Below, one piece after another: positions 1 through 7,848 of a stretch of DNA of 64,000 nt. Source of the stretch: CALJDF01 sp038121105. Its GTDB lineage: Bacteria; Pseudomonadota; Alphaproteobacteria; SHVP01. The notes beneath the pieces are model-generated. The model worked only from the letters and a program-made list of their open reading frames with translations. It did not search any database and was not told where the DNA came from. Location: the NCBI GenBank assembly GCA_038121105.1, contig JAYONB010000010.1:62001-126000 (forward strand). Reading direction: 5' to 3'. The number at the start of each line of letters is the position of its first letter. The first letter of the stretch is position 1. The position numbers and the translations under genes were made by a program.

Positions 1-262
1 ACTCGCGAAACGAGACGATGCGGCCGAGACAACCGACGCTGTAGAGCGCGGGTGCCCATTCGTTGTTGTTGGGATCGCGCGGCTGCATGATGCCGATCAT
101 GCGGTCCGCCTTTAGGGCGTCGCGGATCAGATCGCGGTAGCGTTCTTCGAACAGGTGCAGCGGCAGCTGGCCGCCCGGCAACAGGAGCAAACCGGGCAAC
201 GGGAAAACCGGAATGTCGCGCGGCAGGTCCGCGAACGCCGGTGTTTCGACGAAGTGGGTCAC
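1..262 (-). CDS. LON substrate-binding-domain protein (3' part outside window)
   Basis: Only the first 87 or so codons lie in the window. The translation opens with THFVETPAFADLP and continues through FPLPGLLLLPGGQLPLHLFE and RYRDLIRDAL, the typical start of the LON N-terminal (PUA-like) domain that binds substrates in Lon protease. Stand-alone proteins of this family are about 220 residues and lack the AAA and protease parts. The GTG start at 262-260 overlaps the TGA of the upstream thioredoxin gene in a GTGA arrangement, so the two are probably translationally coupled. This neighbour pairing is common in alphaproteobacteria. Whether an ATPase domain follows cannot be seen here, but the context argues against it. 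Confidence 0.85.
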   Translation of the reverse strand, partial: MTHFVETPAFADLPRDIPVFPLPGLLLLPGGQLPLHLFEERYRDLIRDALKADRMIGIMQPRDPNNNEWAPALYSVGCLGRIVSFRE

Positions 263-1164
263 GAAAACAAGATGGCGGACAAGCGCCGACGACCGCTTTT
301 CGTCAGATCGTTGGTCGGACCGAGGGCTTCGAAGATCTTAAGCAGCTGCGTTTTTGCCGCACCTTCGTTCCAATCGGCGCCTTTCTTCAAGATTTCCAAC
401 AGCTGGTCGATCGCACCTTCGTTGTCGCCGTTACCCATCAGGGCGATTGCGAGGTCGTAGCGGGCCTGGTGGTTGGTTGGGTCGGCTTCTACGGCTTGGC
501 GCAGTTCCGTGGGATCGCCTGCGTTGCTGGCCTGTTCGGCCAACGCCAGCGCCGATTGGGCCGCCACGACGGCGGCATGTTCTTTGTGTTCTTCCGGCAC
601 TAGGTCGAGGGTTTGCCGTGCATGGTCGAGGTCGTGGTTCAGGATGTAGCAGCGCGCCAATCCGCCGATGGCTTCGGGGTTGCCGGGGTCGGCCTGGACC
701 ACTTGGCCGAAAAGATTGCCCGCCGCGGCGACCTCGCTGCCATCCAATGCGGCTTGGGCGGCTTCGAGCGCTTCGTCGACCGGCGACGGTCCGATGCCAC
801 CGGCGAGCTTTTCGACGAACGCTCTGACCTGGCTTTCGGGCTGCGCGCCGACAAAGGCATCGACGGGCTGTCCCTGGTGGAAGGCGAAAACCGCGGGAAT
901 CGATTGAATGCGCAGTTGTTGCGCAATTTCCGGGCTGTCGTCGATGTTGATTTTGACCAGTTTGACTTTGCCTTGGGCGGCCTTGACGACCTTTTCGATG
1001 GTCGGTCCCAACTGTTTGCAGGGGCCACACCACGGTGCCCAGAAATCGACGATGACCGGTACTTCCTGCGAGGCCTCGATGACGTCGGCCATGAAGTTCT
1101 GGCTATCGCTGTCTTTAATGAGATCAGGGGCGGCGGCGGCAGCGCCGATCAAGGGTTCAACCAT
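259..1164 (-). CDS. cnoX: Thioredoxin-TPR co-chaperone, CnoX/YbbN-like
   Basis: A 301-residue protein with an N-terminal thioredoxin fold (about residues 17-125) carrying WAPWCGPCK (Cys46 and Cys49), followed by helical TPR-like repeats from about 130 to 290. This two-part layout and length match CnoX (YbbN), a holdase that protects proteins from oxidation and hands them to GroEL or DnaK in the cytoplasm. E. coli CnoX has lost one active-site Cys; both are present here, as is usual for alphaproteobacterial members, so a real thiol-disulfide activity is plausible. The ATG start is not preceded by a strong Shine-Dalgarno sequence. Its stop overlaps the LON-domain gene. Confidence 0.88.
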   Translation of the reverse strand: MVEPLIGAAAAAPDLIKDSDSQNFMADVIEASQEVPVIVDFWAPWCGPCKQLGPTIEKVVKAAQGKVKLVKINIDDSPEIAQQLRIQSIPAVFAFHQGQPVDAFVGAQPESQVRAFVEKLAGGIGPSPVDEALEAAQAALDGSEVAAAGNLFGQVVQADPGNPEAIGGLARCYILNHDLDHARQTLDLVPEEHKEHAAVVAAQSALALAEQASNAGDPTELRQAVEADPTNHQARYDLAIALMGNGDNEGAIDQLLEILKKGADWNEGAAKTQLLKIFEALGPTNDLTKSGRRRLSAILFS

Positions 1165-1259
1165 GGTGTATCCGAGTGTTGGGTGTCAGTGCGAGACGGG
1201 CATCCCGCCACGCGTTGGTCCCAACATAAGCACTGCTCTCGGCAATTGCCACATGACGG

Positions 1260-1763
1260 CTAGATCAGGTCGTCGAAGTCCAAAATCACCGGATCGTGGC
1301 CGCAGGAGCGGATAAATCTCACCAAATCCGCGGCCGAGATCGCGGTCGTCGCGGTGTTGGTGAGAGGGTGATAATTGAGCAATTCGTGGTCCAGCATGCC
1401 TTTGTCCAGGACAACACGGACGCGGCCCTGCGGATCGTTGATCAAGGCAAATGGCGTGACCGAACCGGGTTCAACCCCAAGGACTTCAAGCAAAAGCTCG
1501 GGTTTGCCGAAGGAAAGGCGGGCGGCGCCGATGTTCTTAGGCAGCGTCTTGAGGTCGACCGGCCGATCCTCAAGGGCGACGAGCAACCAGAGCTGGTCTT
1601 TCTTGTCCTTCAAGAAAAGGGATTTGCAGTGCGCCCCGGGGAGTTGCCCGCGCAACAGGCGGTTTTCCTCGACCGTGAATACCGCGGGGTGGCGATGGGT
1701 GGTGCTTTCGATCCCAAGGGATTGCAACCGCTCGAAGAGGTCGTTTTCGCTGGCGTGCCGCAT
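1260..1763 (-). CDS. Prolyl-tRNA deacylase, YbaK/ProX type
   Basis: A 167-residue single-domain protein of the YbaK/aaRS-associated domain family. It matches the ProX/PrdX branch: HRHPAVFTVEE near the N-terminus, then GAHCKSLFLKDKK, where the Lys cluster sits in the editing pocket, and LSFGKPELLLEVLGVEPGSV. These free-standing domains hydrolyse Ala-tRNA(Pro) or similar mischarged tRNAs in trans. An upstream in-frame start at 1811 exists, but the family begins at MRHASENDLFERL, so the ATG at 1763 was chosen. It lies just upstream of the thioredoxin gene on the same strand, with about 95 bp between them. Confidence 0.88.
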   Translation of the reverse strand: MRHASENDLFERLQSLGIESTTHRHPAVFTVEENRLLRGQLPGAHCKSLFLKDKKDQLWLLVALEDRPVDLKTLPKNIGAARLSFGKPELLLEVLGVEPGSVTPFALINDPQGRVRVVLDKGMLDHELLNYHPLTNTATTAISAADLVRFIRSCGHDPVILDFDDLI

Positions 1764-1870
1764 AGGGCGCAACGATACTCGCCAATGACAGGGGCGCAAG
1801 GGCTCCTGCACTCAGGCGGGGTCGTTCCCAGGCGCGGGCACCCCGTACTGGCTTGGCCGCCTCGCCCTTC

Positions 1871-1899
1871 TTGCCAAAACCCGGAGGTCGCGCTATGTG
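1871..1899 (+). promoter_or_regulatory. Predicted sigma-70 promoter of tRNA-Gly
   Basis: TTGCCA at 1871-1876 and TATGTG at 1894-1899 are separated by exactly 17 bases, and the tRNA begins 13 bases downstream of the -10 box. The -35 matches the consensus at four of six positions. Spacing and placement support a tRNA promoter; it is a sequence prediction only. Confidence 0.5.
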
Positions 1900-1911
1900 T
1901 CCCTTCCTCAC

Positions 1912-1986
1912 GCGGGCGTAGCTCAGGGGTAGAGCGCAACCTTGCCAAGGTTGAAGTCGTGAGTTCGAATCTCATCGCCCGCTCCA
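1912..1986 (+). tRNA. tRNA-Gly (anticodon GCC)
   Basis: A complete cloverleaf can be folded by eye. The 7-bp acceptor stem is GCGGGCG with CGCCCGC, the D stem GCTC with GAGC, the anticodon stem CAACC with GGTTG around loop TTGCCAA, and the T arm contains GTTCGAATC. The discriminator base is T and CCA is encoded at 1984-1986. Anticodon GCC reads GGC and GGU glycine codons. A terminator follows within 20 bases. This tRNA stands between conserved housekeeping genes and a variable stretch starting with a broken gene. Confidence 0.97.
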
Positions 1987-2000
1987 GTTTCAAGATGCAG

Positions 2001-2034
2001 AAAGCCCGCGGCACCCCGCGGGCTTTCGCTTTTT
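2001..2034 (+). terminator. Rho-independent terminator after tRNA-Gly
   Basis: A perfect 11-bp inverted repeat, AAAGCCCGCGG at 2001-2011 and CCGCGGGCTTT at 2016-2026, encloses a 4-base loop. It is followed by CGC and a run of T at 2030-2034. It ends the tRNA-Gly transcript. Confidence 0.85.
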
Positions 2035-2157
2035 CTGGAAACCGTGCGAGCGATCAGGCGTCCGCGAGGTTGCCGCTCTGTCGCCGCCGGCCCCCGACGC
2101 GAGGAACCGGCATGGGCACGTCCAAGATCGATGGCCCCCGCCGACGGCCTATCGACA

Positions 2158-2545
2158 TCATTCCCAGTTGCGCGCGTTCTCAGTATGGGTGCGCAGATAG
2201 GCACCCGGGGCGAAATGCGTGTCGTAGAACCCGGTATCGAGCTTGTGGGCTTGCAGGTACATTAGCGTGAAGATGGCAGGGACCGTCCCTGGGAATCGGC
2301 CAAACGTCTCGTAGATGTAATCGGCCGTAACCGTGACGCACTCGATGGCATCGGGACCGAATGCCGCTGCGCTGCTGCGCACCATTTCGGTCTTCTTGTA
2401 GGGCGCGCCGCTTTTCGCGTAAGTGGGCGACCTGTTGAAACCAGATAGCCCCGTTGCCGCCGGCGCCATGCAACAGCGTGACCGCCGGTCCTGCACCGCT
2501 GATTTCGTAGTAGATCGACGCGTTTCTTGCTTGGGCATAAGGCAC
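2158..2545 (-). pseudogene. Chimeric gene remnant: alpha/beta-hydrolase start joined to an unrelated C-terminus
   Basis: Reading from 2545, a GTG start behind a good Shine-Dalgarno (GGGGAGG) gives about 42 residues of a normal alpha/beta-hydrolase N-terminus, including SGAGPAVTLLHGAGGNG (the HG oxyanion motif) and FQQVAHL. The rest of that frame is arginine-rich nonsense. From about 2405 down to the stop at 2158 a different frame reads sensibly: GAPYKKTEMVRSSAAAFG, then FPGTVPAIFTLMYLQAHK and HFAPGAYLRTHTE, a plausible C-terminus of another protein family that I cannot name. The locus therefore looks like a deletion junction between two genes plus a frame change. The hydrolase core, including its GxSxG motif, is absent. 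It is probably non-functional. Confidence 0.6.
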
Positions 2546-2578
2546 GTCGTCATCCTCCCCTGACCGTCAAAAAGGACC

Positions 2579-2595
2579 GCTGGTACGATACCAGC
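2579..2595. promoter_or_regulatory. Palindromic operator candidate in a divergent gap
   Basis: GCTGGTA and TACCAGC form a perfect 7-bp inverted repeat around CGA. The core TGGTACGATACCA resembles sites bound by GntR/FadR-type regulators, which favour TnGT and ACnA half-sites. It lies between the divergent remnant gene and the hydrolase operon that starts at 2670. No regulator gene of that family is present in the window, so the assignment is an inference. Confidence 0.4.
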
Positions 2596-2669
2596 TTCCG
2601 GGCAAAAGTTTGGTCCGCAAGGCCGCAGGCTGATAGCGTAGCGGCCAAACAAGATAAGGGGAGGTCGGC

Positions 2670-4367
2670 ATGGGGATCGAACCCGCGCATCCGACGATTC
2701 GACGCCACTTCGTGACGGTGAACGGCGAACGGCAAGTGCACTATCGGCGCGCCGGGAAAGGCCCCGTCGTCGTCCTATTGCATCAGTCGCCGACATCGAG
2801 CCGGGAACATGTTCCGCTTATCGAACGTTTGATGGGCGAGTTCACGGTGATCGCACCGGACACGCCGGGCAACGGATTGTCCGATCCTTTACCTGGCGAA
2901 CAACCGCTGGCCGAAGAGTATGCCCATGCGCTGGCGCAAACGCTGGATGCGCTCGGCATCGAGCGCTGCGGGATTTTCGGAACCCACACCGGCGGCGTGA
3001 CCGCCACCGAGTTCGGGCGTTTGTATCCAGACCGCGCCAGCGTGGTGATCGTCGACGGAATCACGTGTTGGACCGAAGCCGAACGCGCCGATGCGTTGGA
3101 GAATTATTTCACACCCTTTGCGCCGCGTTGGGATGGTGGTCACCTCACCTGGTTGTGGTCGCGGATGCGCGAACAAACCATCTTCTTTCCTTGGTACGCC
3201 AAAACCTTGGCGGCGCGTATGGATTACGACGTGCCGTCGCCCGATCGCCTTCACCAGGGATTGCTCGAGTTCCTCCGCGCCGGCGACGAATACCGTAAAC
3301 CCTACAAGGCGGCGTTCATCTTCAAGGGAGAGGAGTCGATCCCGGCCCTGACTTGCCCCGCGCATTTGATGGCGATCGCCCCCGACGTGTTGTTCGAACA
3401 CTTCGATCGGTTGCCGCCGCTGCCCGACAACATCAAAGTCGAACGCTTTGGCAACAGCCGTCGCGAACTTCTCGACCGCGCGGTCGAGGTACTACGGCAA
3501 TATCCGGGACAACCGACACTTGGCGGACCCGAGGCGCCCAAGCCGACGGCGGGCCTAACGTGGCAAGACTATGCAAGCGTCGACGGCGGGCAATTGCACA
3601 TGCGGCGCAGCGGGGGGGCCGGACGACCGGTGCTCGTGCAGCATGATGCCGCCAGCGACAACAACGTGGTCCGAATGGCGGCGGAAGGCTTCGTTGGTAA
3701 ACGCCCGGTGATCGCCTTCGATCTGCCCGGCAACGGCGAATCCGACAACACCATCGGCACCGACAAAGACGCGATCACCTGCACGACCTACGCCGAGGTT
3801 TCGCGCCAAGCCCTAGCGTCGATGGGGCTCGACTCGGTGGATTACGTCGGGACTTGGGGGTCTGGGTTTACCGGCTTGGAGTTGGCGAAGATGCAACCGG
3901 GGTTGGTTGAACACTTGGTCGTCGCCCATCCCATATATCACCCCGAATCGTTGCGCCGCGAGCTGCTGGCCCATTACACGCCGAAGCTCGAGACCGACTG
4001 GTGGGGCGGCTATCTCTTGATGGCGTGGCACGCGATGCGCGACCAGGGCCTGTTCTGGCCCTGGTACAACCGGACGCGCGAGGGCGTGCTGCCGCGCGAG
4101 CCTTATGTCGATACCGCGATGGTGCACCGCCGCGTGGTCTCTCTCCTCAAGTGCTGGAACATGTGGCAAGCGCACTACGGTGCGCATTGGAAGTACGATG
4201 CCCATACCGAATTGGGCAACGCGCCGATCCCGGTGGCGTTAGCGTCGGCGCCCGATCATCCCGGCACCGCCGAGGCGCTCAGGGACCACAGCGCCCTGCA
4301 ACACGCGACGATCACGACCGACATGACGGCTTGGTCGGGCGCGTTGTTGCCGTTCTTGGAGAGTTAG
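2670..4367 (+). CDS. Double-domain alpha/beta-hydrolase-fold protein A, catalytic Ser replaced
   Basis: A 565-residue cytosolic protein made of two alpha/beta-hydrolase-like halves (about 12-280 and 295-565) that resemble each other; FFPWY at 172-176 mirrors FWPWY at 462-466. The N-half has the oxyanion-type segment LLHQSP (36-41) and APDTPGNGLSDP. The nucleophile elbow reads GTHTGG (104-109), putting His where Ser is expected. The C-half elbow reads GTWGSG (394-399), putting Trp there. No obvious catalytic His follows the N-half. Ordinary esterase chemistry is therefore unlikely; lyase, cofactor-free oxygenase, binding or dead-enzyme roles are possible. A strong Shine-Dalgarno (AAGGGGAGGT) fixes the ATG. 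It is followed two bases later by a paralogue. Confidence 0.8.
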   Translation: MGIEPAHPTIRRHFVTVNGERQVHYRRAGKGPVVVLLHQSPTSSREHVPLIERLMGEFTVIAPDTPGNGLSDPLPGEQPLAEEYAHALAQTLDALGIERCGIFGTHTGGVTATEFGRLYPDRASVVIVDGITCWTEAERADALENYFTPFAPRWDGGHLTWLWSRMREQTIFFPWYAKTLAARMDYDVPSPDRLHQGLLEFLRAGDEYRKPYKAAFIFKGEESIPALTCPAHLMAIAPDVLFEHFDRLPPLPDNIKVERFGNSRRELLDRAVEVLRQYPGQPTLGGPEAPKPTAGLTWQDYASVDGGQLHMRRSGGAGRPVLVQHDAASDNNVVRMAAEGFVGKRPVIAFDLPGNGESDNTIGTDKDAITCTTYAEVSRQALASMGLDSVDYVGTWGSGFTGLELAKMQPGLVEHLVVAHPIYHPESLRRELLAHYTPKLETDWWGGYLLMAWHAMRDQGLFWPWYNRTREGVLPREPYVDTAMVHRRVVSLLKCWNMWQAHYGAHWKYDAHTELGNAPIPVALASAPDHPGTAEALRDHSALQHATITTDMTAWSGALLPFLES

Positions 4368-4369
4368 AC

Positions 4370-6070
4370 ATGGGCATCGACGCTCCAGTCGCCGGTGTGC
4401 GGCGGCATTTCGTGACGATCGACGGGACGCGCCAGATTCACTACCGCCGCGCCGGCAAGGGGCCGCCCGTGTTGCTGTTGCACCAATCGCCCAAGTCGTC
4501 ACGCGAACACCTTCCGTTGATGCAACACCTGATGGATCGCTTCACCTGCATTTCGCCGGACACGCCGGGCAACGGCAATTCCGATCCGCTGTCGCTGTCC
4601 GACCCCGATATGGCGGATTACGGCGACAATGTCGCCGCGTTTCTCGATGCGTTGGGAATCGACAAGATCGCGGTCTACGGATTTCACACCGGCGCCTCAG
4701 TGGGGGCGGCCTTTGCGGCGCGGCATCCCAACCGGGTGCACATCGCCGTCCTCAACGGCTTGGTCACGCTCAACGCCGAGGAACGCGCCGACATCCTGGC
4801 CAACTATCTAACGCCGTTCGAACCGCAGTGGGACGGCAGCCACCTGACGTGGTTGTGGGCGCGTTTGCGCGAACAGACGATCTTTTTTCCCTGGTACCGA
4901 CCCTCGCTCGCAGGCCGGATGCACGGGCCGGTGCCGGCGCCCGAGGTCTTACATGATGGCGTTCTCGAATTCTTACGTTCGGGCGACCACTATCGCGGGC
5001 CCTATGGGGCGGCGTTCAAACTCGACGGCGCGGCGATGGTCGCCGCCATGAAAAGCCCGGCGATCATATGCGCCTCCGACTGGGACCCGACCTCGAACTA
5101 CCTCGATCGCTTGCCCGAGACGATGCCGGACGGCATCCGAGTCGAGCGCCTCGGCGATCGGCGTGGCGAAGCGGTTTATTCCTGGGTCGCAGAGGTGTTG
5201 GCCGATCACGCAAAGGGTATCGCCCCGGCGCCGGTTGCGCCGACCGCGATGGCCGATGGCACGTGGCAAGATTTTGCCGATGTCGAGGGTGGTCAGTTGC
5301 ATGTCCGGCGCACCGAGGGGCCGGGCCGGCCTTTGCTGGTTCAACACGACGCGGCCAGCGACAACCGTATTGTCCATCGGGTGACGCAGTCGCTCGCCGG
5401 CAAGCGTCCGGCGTTCGCCTTCGATCTACCCGGCAACGGCGAATCCGACAACACGATCGGCGAAGACGTCACGGTCGCGCGTCATGCAGATGTTTTGACC
5501 CAAGCGATCGATGCGCTGGGCCTTGGGACGGTCGACTATTACGGCATGTGGGGCGGTGGGTTGCCGGGGCTCGATCTCGCCGTTCGCACCCCTGATCGCA
5601 TCAATCGCTTGGTGATGTCCAACGTGCTGTACTTCTCGGCGGAAGACGCGGCGGACTACTACGAGAACTATACCTTTCCCATCGAGATCGATTGGTTCGG
5701 CGGACATCTCGTCAAGTGTTGGATCGCGATGCGCGACCAGGGCTTGTTCTGGCCGTGGTATCGGCGCACGCGCGAGGGTGTGATCCGCCAAGAACCCTTT
5801 GTCGATACCGAGATGGTACATAACCGCGTGGTCTCGATGCTCAAGGCCGGCAACATGTGGCGTCATGCGTACCGTGCGCATTTCTCCTACCCGACCGGCG
5901 AGATGTTGGGGAAGAATGCCCGCCCGACGCTGCTGGGATCGCCGATTTGGGATCCCAATCATCCTCATGGCGAGGCGGCGCACGCCGACCATCCCAACAC
6001 GCAGTGGCGCGAGTTGCCGCCGGACATGGCCGACTGGGCGGCGGCGTTCTTGCCGTTCCTCGACGATTAG
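4370..6070 (+). CDS. Double-domain alpha/beta-hydrolase-fold protein B, paralogue of A
   Basis: A 566-residue paralogue of the preceding protein, collinear over its whole length and with the same two-half build. The N-half elbow is GFHTGA (104-109, His106) and the C-half elbow GMWGGG (392-397, Trp394). The His and Trp replacements are thus shared by both copies and predate the gene duplication. Shared signatures include LLHQSP, SPDTPGNGNSDP, WDGSHLTWLW, FFPWY, DLPGNGESDNTIG and RDQGLFWPWY. The ATG at 4370 follows the upstream stop by two bases with GGAG ahead of it; a longer in-frame extension inside gene A was rejected. The two products may form a heteromer. The substrate is unknown. A VOC-family gene follows on the same strand. 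Confidence 0.8.
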   Translation: MGIDAPVAGVRRHFVTIDGTRQIHYRRAGKGPPVLLLHQSPKSSREHLPLMQHLMDRFTCISPDTPGNGNSDPLSLSDPDMADYGDNVAAFLDALGIDKIAVYGFHTGASVGAAFAARHPNRVHIAVLNGLVTLNAEERADILANYLTPFEPQWDGSHLTWLWARLREQTIFFPWYRPSLAGRMHGPVPAPEVLHDGVLEFLRSGDHYRGPYGAAFKLDGAAMVAAMKSPAIICASDWDPTSNYLDRLPETMPDGIRVERLGDRRGEAVYSWVAEVLADHAKGIAPAPVAPTAMADGTWQDFADVEGGQLHVRRTEGPGRPLLVQHDAASDNRIVHRVTQSLAGKRPAFAFDLPGNGESDNTIGEDVTVARHADVLTQAIDALGLGTVDYYGMWGGGLPGLDLAVRTPDRINRLVMSNVLYFSAEDAADYYENYTFPIEIDWFGGHLVKCWIAMRDQGLFWPWYRRTREGVIRQEPFVDTEMVHNRVVSMLKAGNMWRHAYRAHFSYPTGEMLGKNARPTLLGSPIWDPNHPHGEAAHADHPNTQWRELPPDMADWAAAFLPFLDD

Positions 6071-6180
6071 GCACGGCCCGCCCCGCTCATCTCAAGGTTG
6101 CATCGGCCCAGACTTTCGATCCAAAGTAGCGGGGCGTTGGGGCGGGTCACCGCTTCGTGGGGAGTTTGAACGGGTTGAGC

Positions 6181-7143
6181 ATGGCTACACCAGGTGCGGG
6201 TGGTAGCCCCCTGAGCATTGCCGTGATCGGTGTCGACAACATGGCCGAGTCCCTCGGGTTCTACCAAGGGATCGTCGGCATGGACGTGATCGGCGAGGGT
6301 ACGCTTCGGGGGTTGCGGTTTGCGGGGCATTGGAGAATGCCACCGGAAACCCGTGTTCAGTCGGTGTTGCTTCAAGCCAAAGATCACCCGGTTGGTCGGA
6401 TCATGCTGCTGGCCTTCGTCGACCCGCGACGAGAACGCATTCGCGCCCGCCGCGAACGCCGCATGATCGGTTTGATGAACTTGAATTTCTATGTGGCCGA
6501 TATTCAAGCGGCGTACCGTGATCTCGCGGCAAAAGGTTACGAGTTCTGGTGGCCGCCGAAACAACACAAACTAAGCGCCGGCGTCGGGCAAGAGACGGGG
6601 GCGTTGCTCGAGGGGCCGGACGGGGTCATCGTCAACTTGGTCCAACTCGACTCGACCGACGAATCGACGCGGATCGGCCGGATGCGCAAGTACTTCACGG
6701 CGCATGGGGCAACGCGAACGGGCTATTCGCCCGTCGTCACGTCGGCACATGGGGTTCATTCCCGCGACAAGGCGTTGCCTATTTATCGCGACCTTCTTGT
6801 GCTTGAGGTCGTCATCGACGAACCGTTGGGTGCCGCCGAGGAAAGAACCCATTGGACTTTCCTTCAAGGTGATCATCATTTCGGCAAGATCGCGTTGGGC
6901 CAACCGTTGAACTATCAAGCGGAAGACCTGACGCCGTTCGCAACGGCGCCGAATATCGGTTACCTCGCCCAAGCCTTTGAGGTGCCGAGCATCGATGCCG
7001 TCCAGACCTATTGTGGCGAAACCGGTGTCGAGGTCTATTCGCCGCCCGATGAAATCGATTTGCCGGGGCTGGGGCGGCGGCAATGCATGTTGGTGCGCAA
7101 TCCGGGGTCGGGCGCGCTCATGCAGTTCTATAGCGCGAGCTAG
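6181..7143 (+). CDS. Two-domain VOC (glyoxalase/bleomycin-resistance/dioxygenase) protein
   Basis: A 320-residue protein with two VOC-like halves. The first is about 10-165 (SIAVIGVDNMAESLGFYQ; then MNLNFYVADIQAAYRDLA and LLEGPDGVIVNLVQLD). The second is about 185-320 (VVTSAHGVHSRDKALPIYRD, ending ALMQFYSAS). VOC enzymes bind a divalent metal through His and Glu ligands and act as glyoxalases, extradiol dioxygenases, epimerases or resistance proteins; the exact reaction cannot be read here. ATG at 6181 was preferred over GTG at 6157. It lies 110 bp after the hydrolase-fold pair on the same strand, which suggests a common catabolic role. Confidence 0.75.
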   Translation: MATPGAGGSPLSIAVIGVDNMAESLGFYQGIVGMDVIGEGTLRGLRFAGHWRMPPETRVQSVLLQAKDHPVGRIMLLAFVDPRRERIRARRERRMIGLMNLNFYVADIQAAYRDLAAKGYEFWWPPKQHKLSAGVGQETGALLEGPDGVIVNLVQLDSTDESTRIGRMRKYFTAHGATRTGYSPVVTSAHGVHSRDKALPIYRDLLVLEVVIDEPLGAAEERTHWTFLQGDHHFGKIALGQPLNYQAEDLTPFATAPNIGYLAQAFEVPSIDAVQTYCGETGVEVYSPPDEIDLPGLGRRQCMLVRNPGSGALMQFYSAS

Positions 7144-7160
7144 GCCGCCAAAGGGCGTGC

Positions 7161-7790
7161 TCAAAGGTTGGGGCGTTTCGTCCCATGACCGGGCACCGGC
7201 ACCGGCCCAAGGGCATCGCACCCGGTGCGCCAGCGGGCCGCAACCTCGCCGAGATAGCGACCGAACAACCGGGCCGTTTCGCGATCCGTTTCGGGCGGTG
7301 TGCGATCGGGCGGTTCGTCGATATTGGCCTGGCTCATCAGACCGAGGTAGCCGGCGAGACGGTTCAGGTCGTTCTCGCTCCCCTCGCTGGAGAAGTGGCC
7401 CCCCAGCAGATGCAGCGGGACCCACGTCATGCCCATCTGCGCGGCAAATACGACCAATCGCTGCAAGGTATGAAACTTGTCCCCGCCGCGCCCCGCCGAA
7501 CAGGTGAAGCCGGCCGCCAATTTTCCGGTCCACATGCGGTCGAGCCAGACGGGCCCGGAGGTTTTTTCGATGAAAGCCTGCATCTCGGTCGACACGCCAC
7601 CGATGTGGGTGGGGCAGCCGAAAATCAAGAGGTCGGAAGCGTGGAGCCGATCCCATGCGGTCTCGACGGCGTCGACCGCCACCATGTCGACATCGCTATC
7701 GGGCACCCCCTTCAGGCCGTCGAGGATGCAGTCGCCGATCGTGCGCGTGTGTCCCTCGACGGAGTGATAGATCATCGTCGTGACGGTCAT
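7161..7790 (-). CDS. Flavodoxin-fold NAD(P)H:quinone reductase-like protein (WrbA-like)
   Basis: A 209-residue protein starting TVTTMIYHSVEGHTRTI, where the loop after the first strand binds FMN phosphate as in flavodoxins. It continues with DLLIFGCPTHIGGVS (about 52-66), the second FMN loop seen in WrbA-type NAD(P)H:quinone reductases, and FTCSAGRGGD. Such proteins reduce quinones by two electrons or serve as electron donors to oxygenases. It is transcribed toward the VOC gene and converges with it. The C-terminus is about 15-20 residues longer than typical WrbA. A lone-standing gene, with no obvious operon partner. Confidence 0.8.
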   Translation of the reverse strand: MTVTTMIYHSVEGHTRTIGDCILDGLKGVPDSDVDMVAVDAVETAWDRLHASDLLIFGCPTHIGGVSTEMQAFIEKTSGPVWLDRMWTGKLAAGFTCSAGRGGDKFHTLQRLVVFAAQMGMTWVPLHLLGGHFSSEGSENDLNRLAGYLGLMSQANIDEPPDRTPPETDRETARLFGRYLGEVAARWRTGCDALGPVPVPGHGTKRPNL

Positions 7791-7801
7791 GATGTGCTCG
7801 T

Positions 7802-7838
7802 AAAGGAAACGGCCGCCGCATCATACGACGCGACGGCC
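7802..7838 (-). terminator. Probable terminator of the solute-binding-protein gene
   Basis: Read on the minus strand just after the stop at 7849, GGCCGTCGC pairs with GCGGCGGCC (one G-T pair) around a 10-base loop, between 7811 and 7838. It is followed by GTTTCCTTT. The interrupted T tract makes this only a moderate candidate. Confidence 0.45.
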
Positions 7839-7848
7839 GACCGGTTGG

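Noticed and set aside
4001..4369. N-terminal extension of hydrolase-fold protein B into gene A
   Set aside because: The extension is out of frame with gene A and unlike any family; ATG at 4370 has a ribosome site and aligns with the start of paralogue A.
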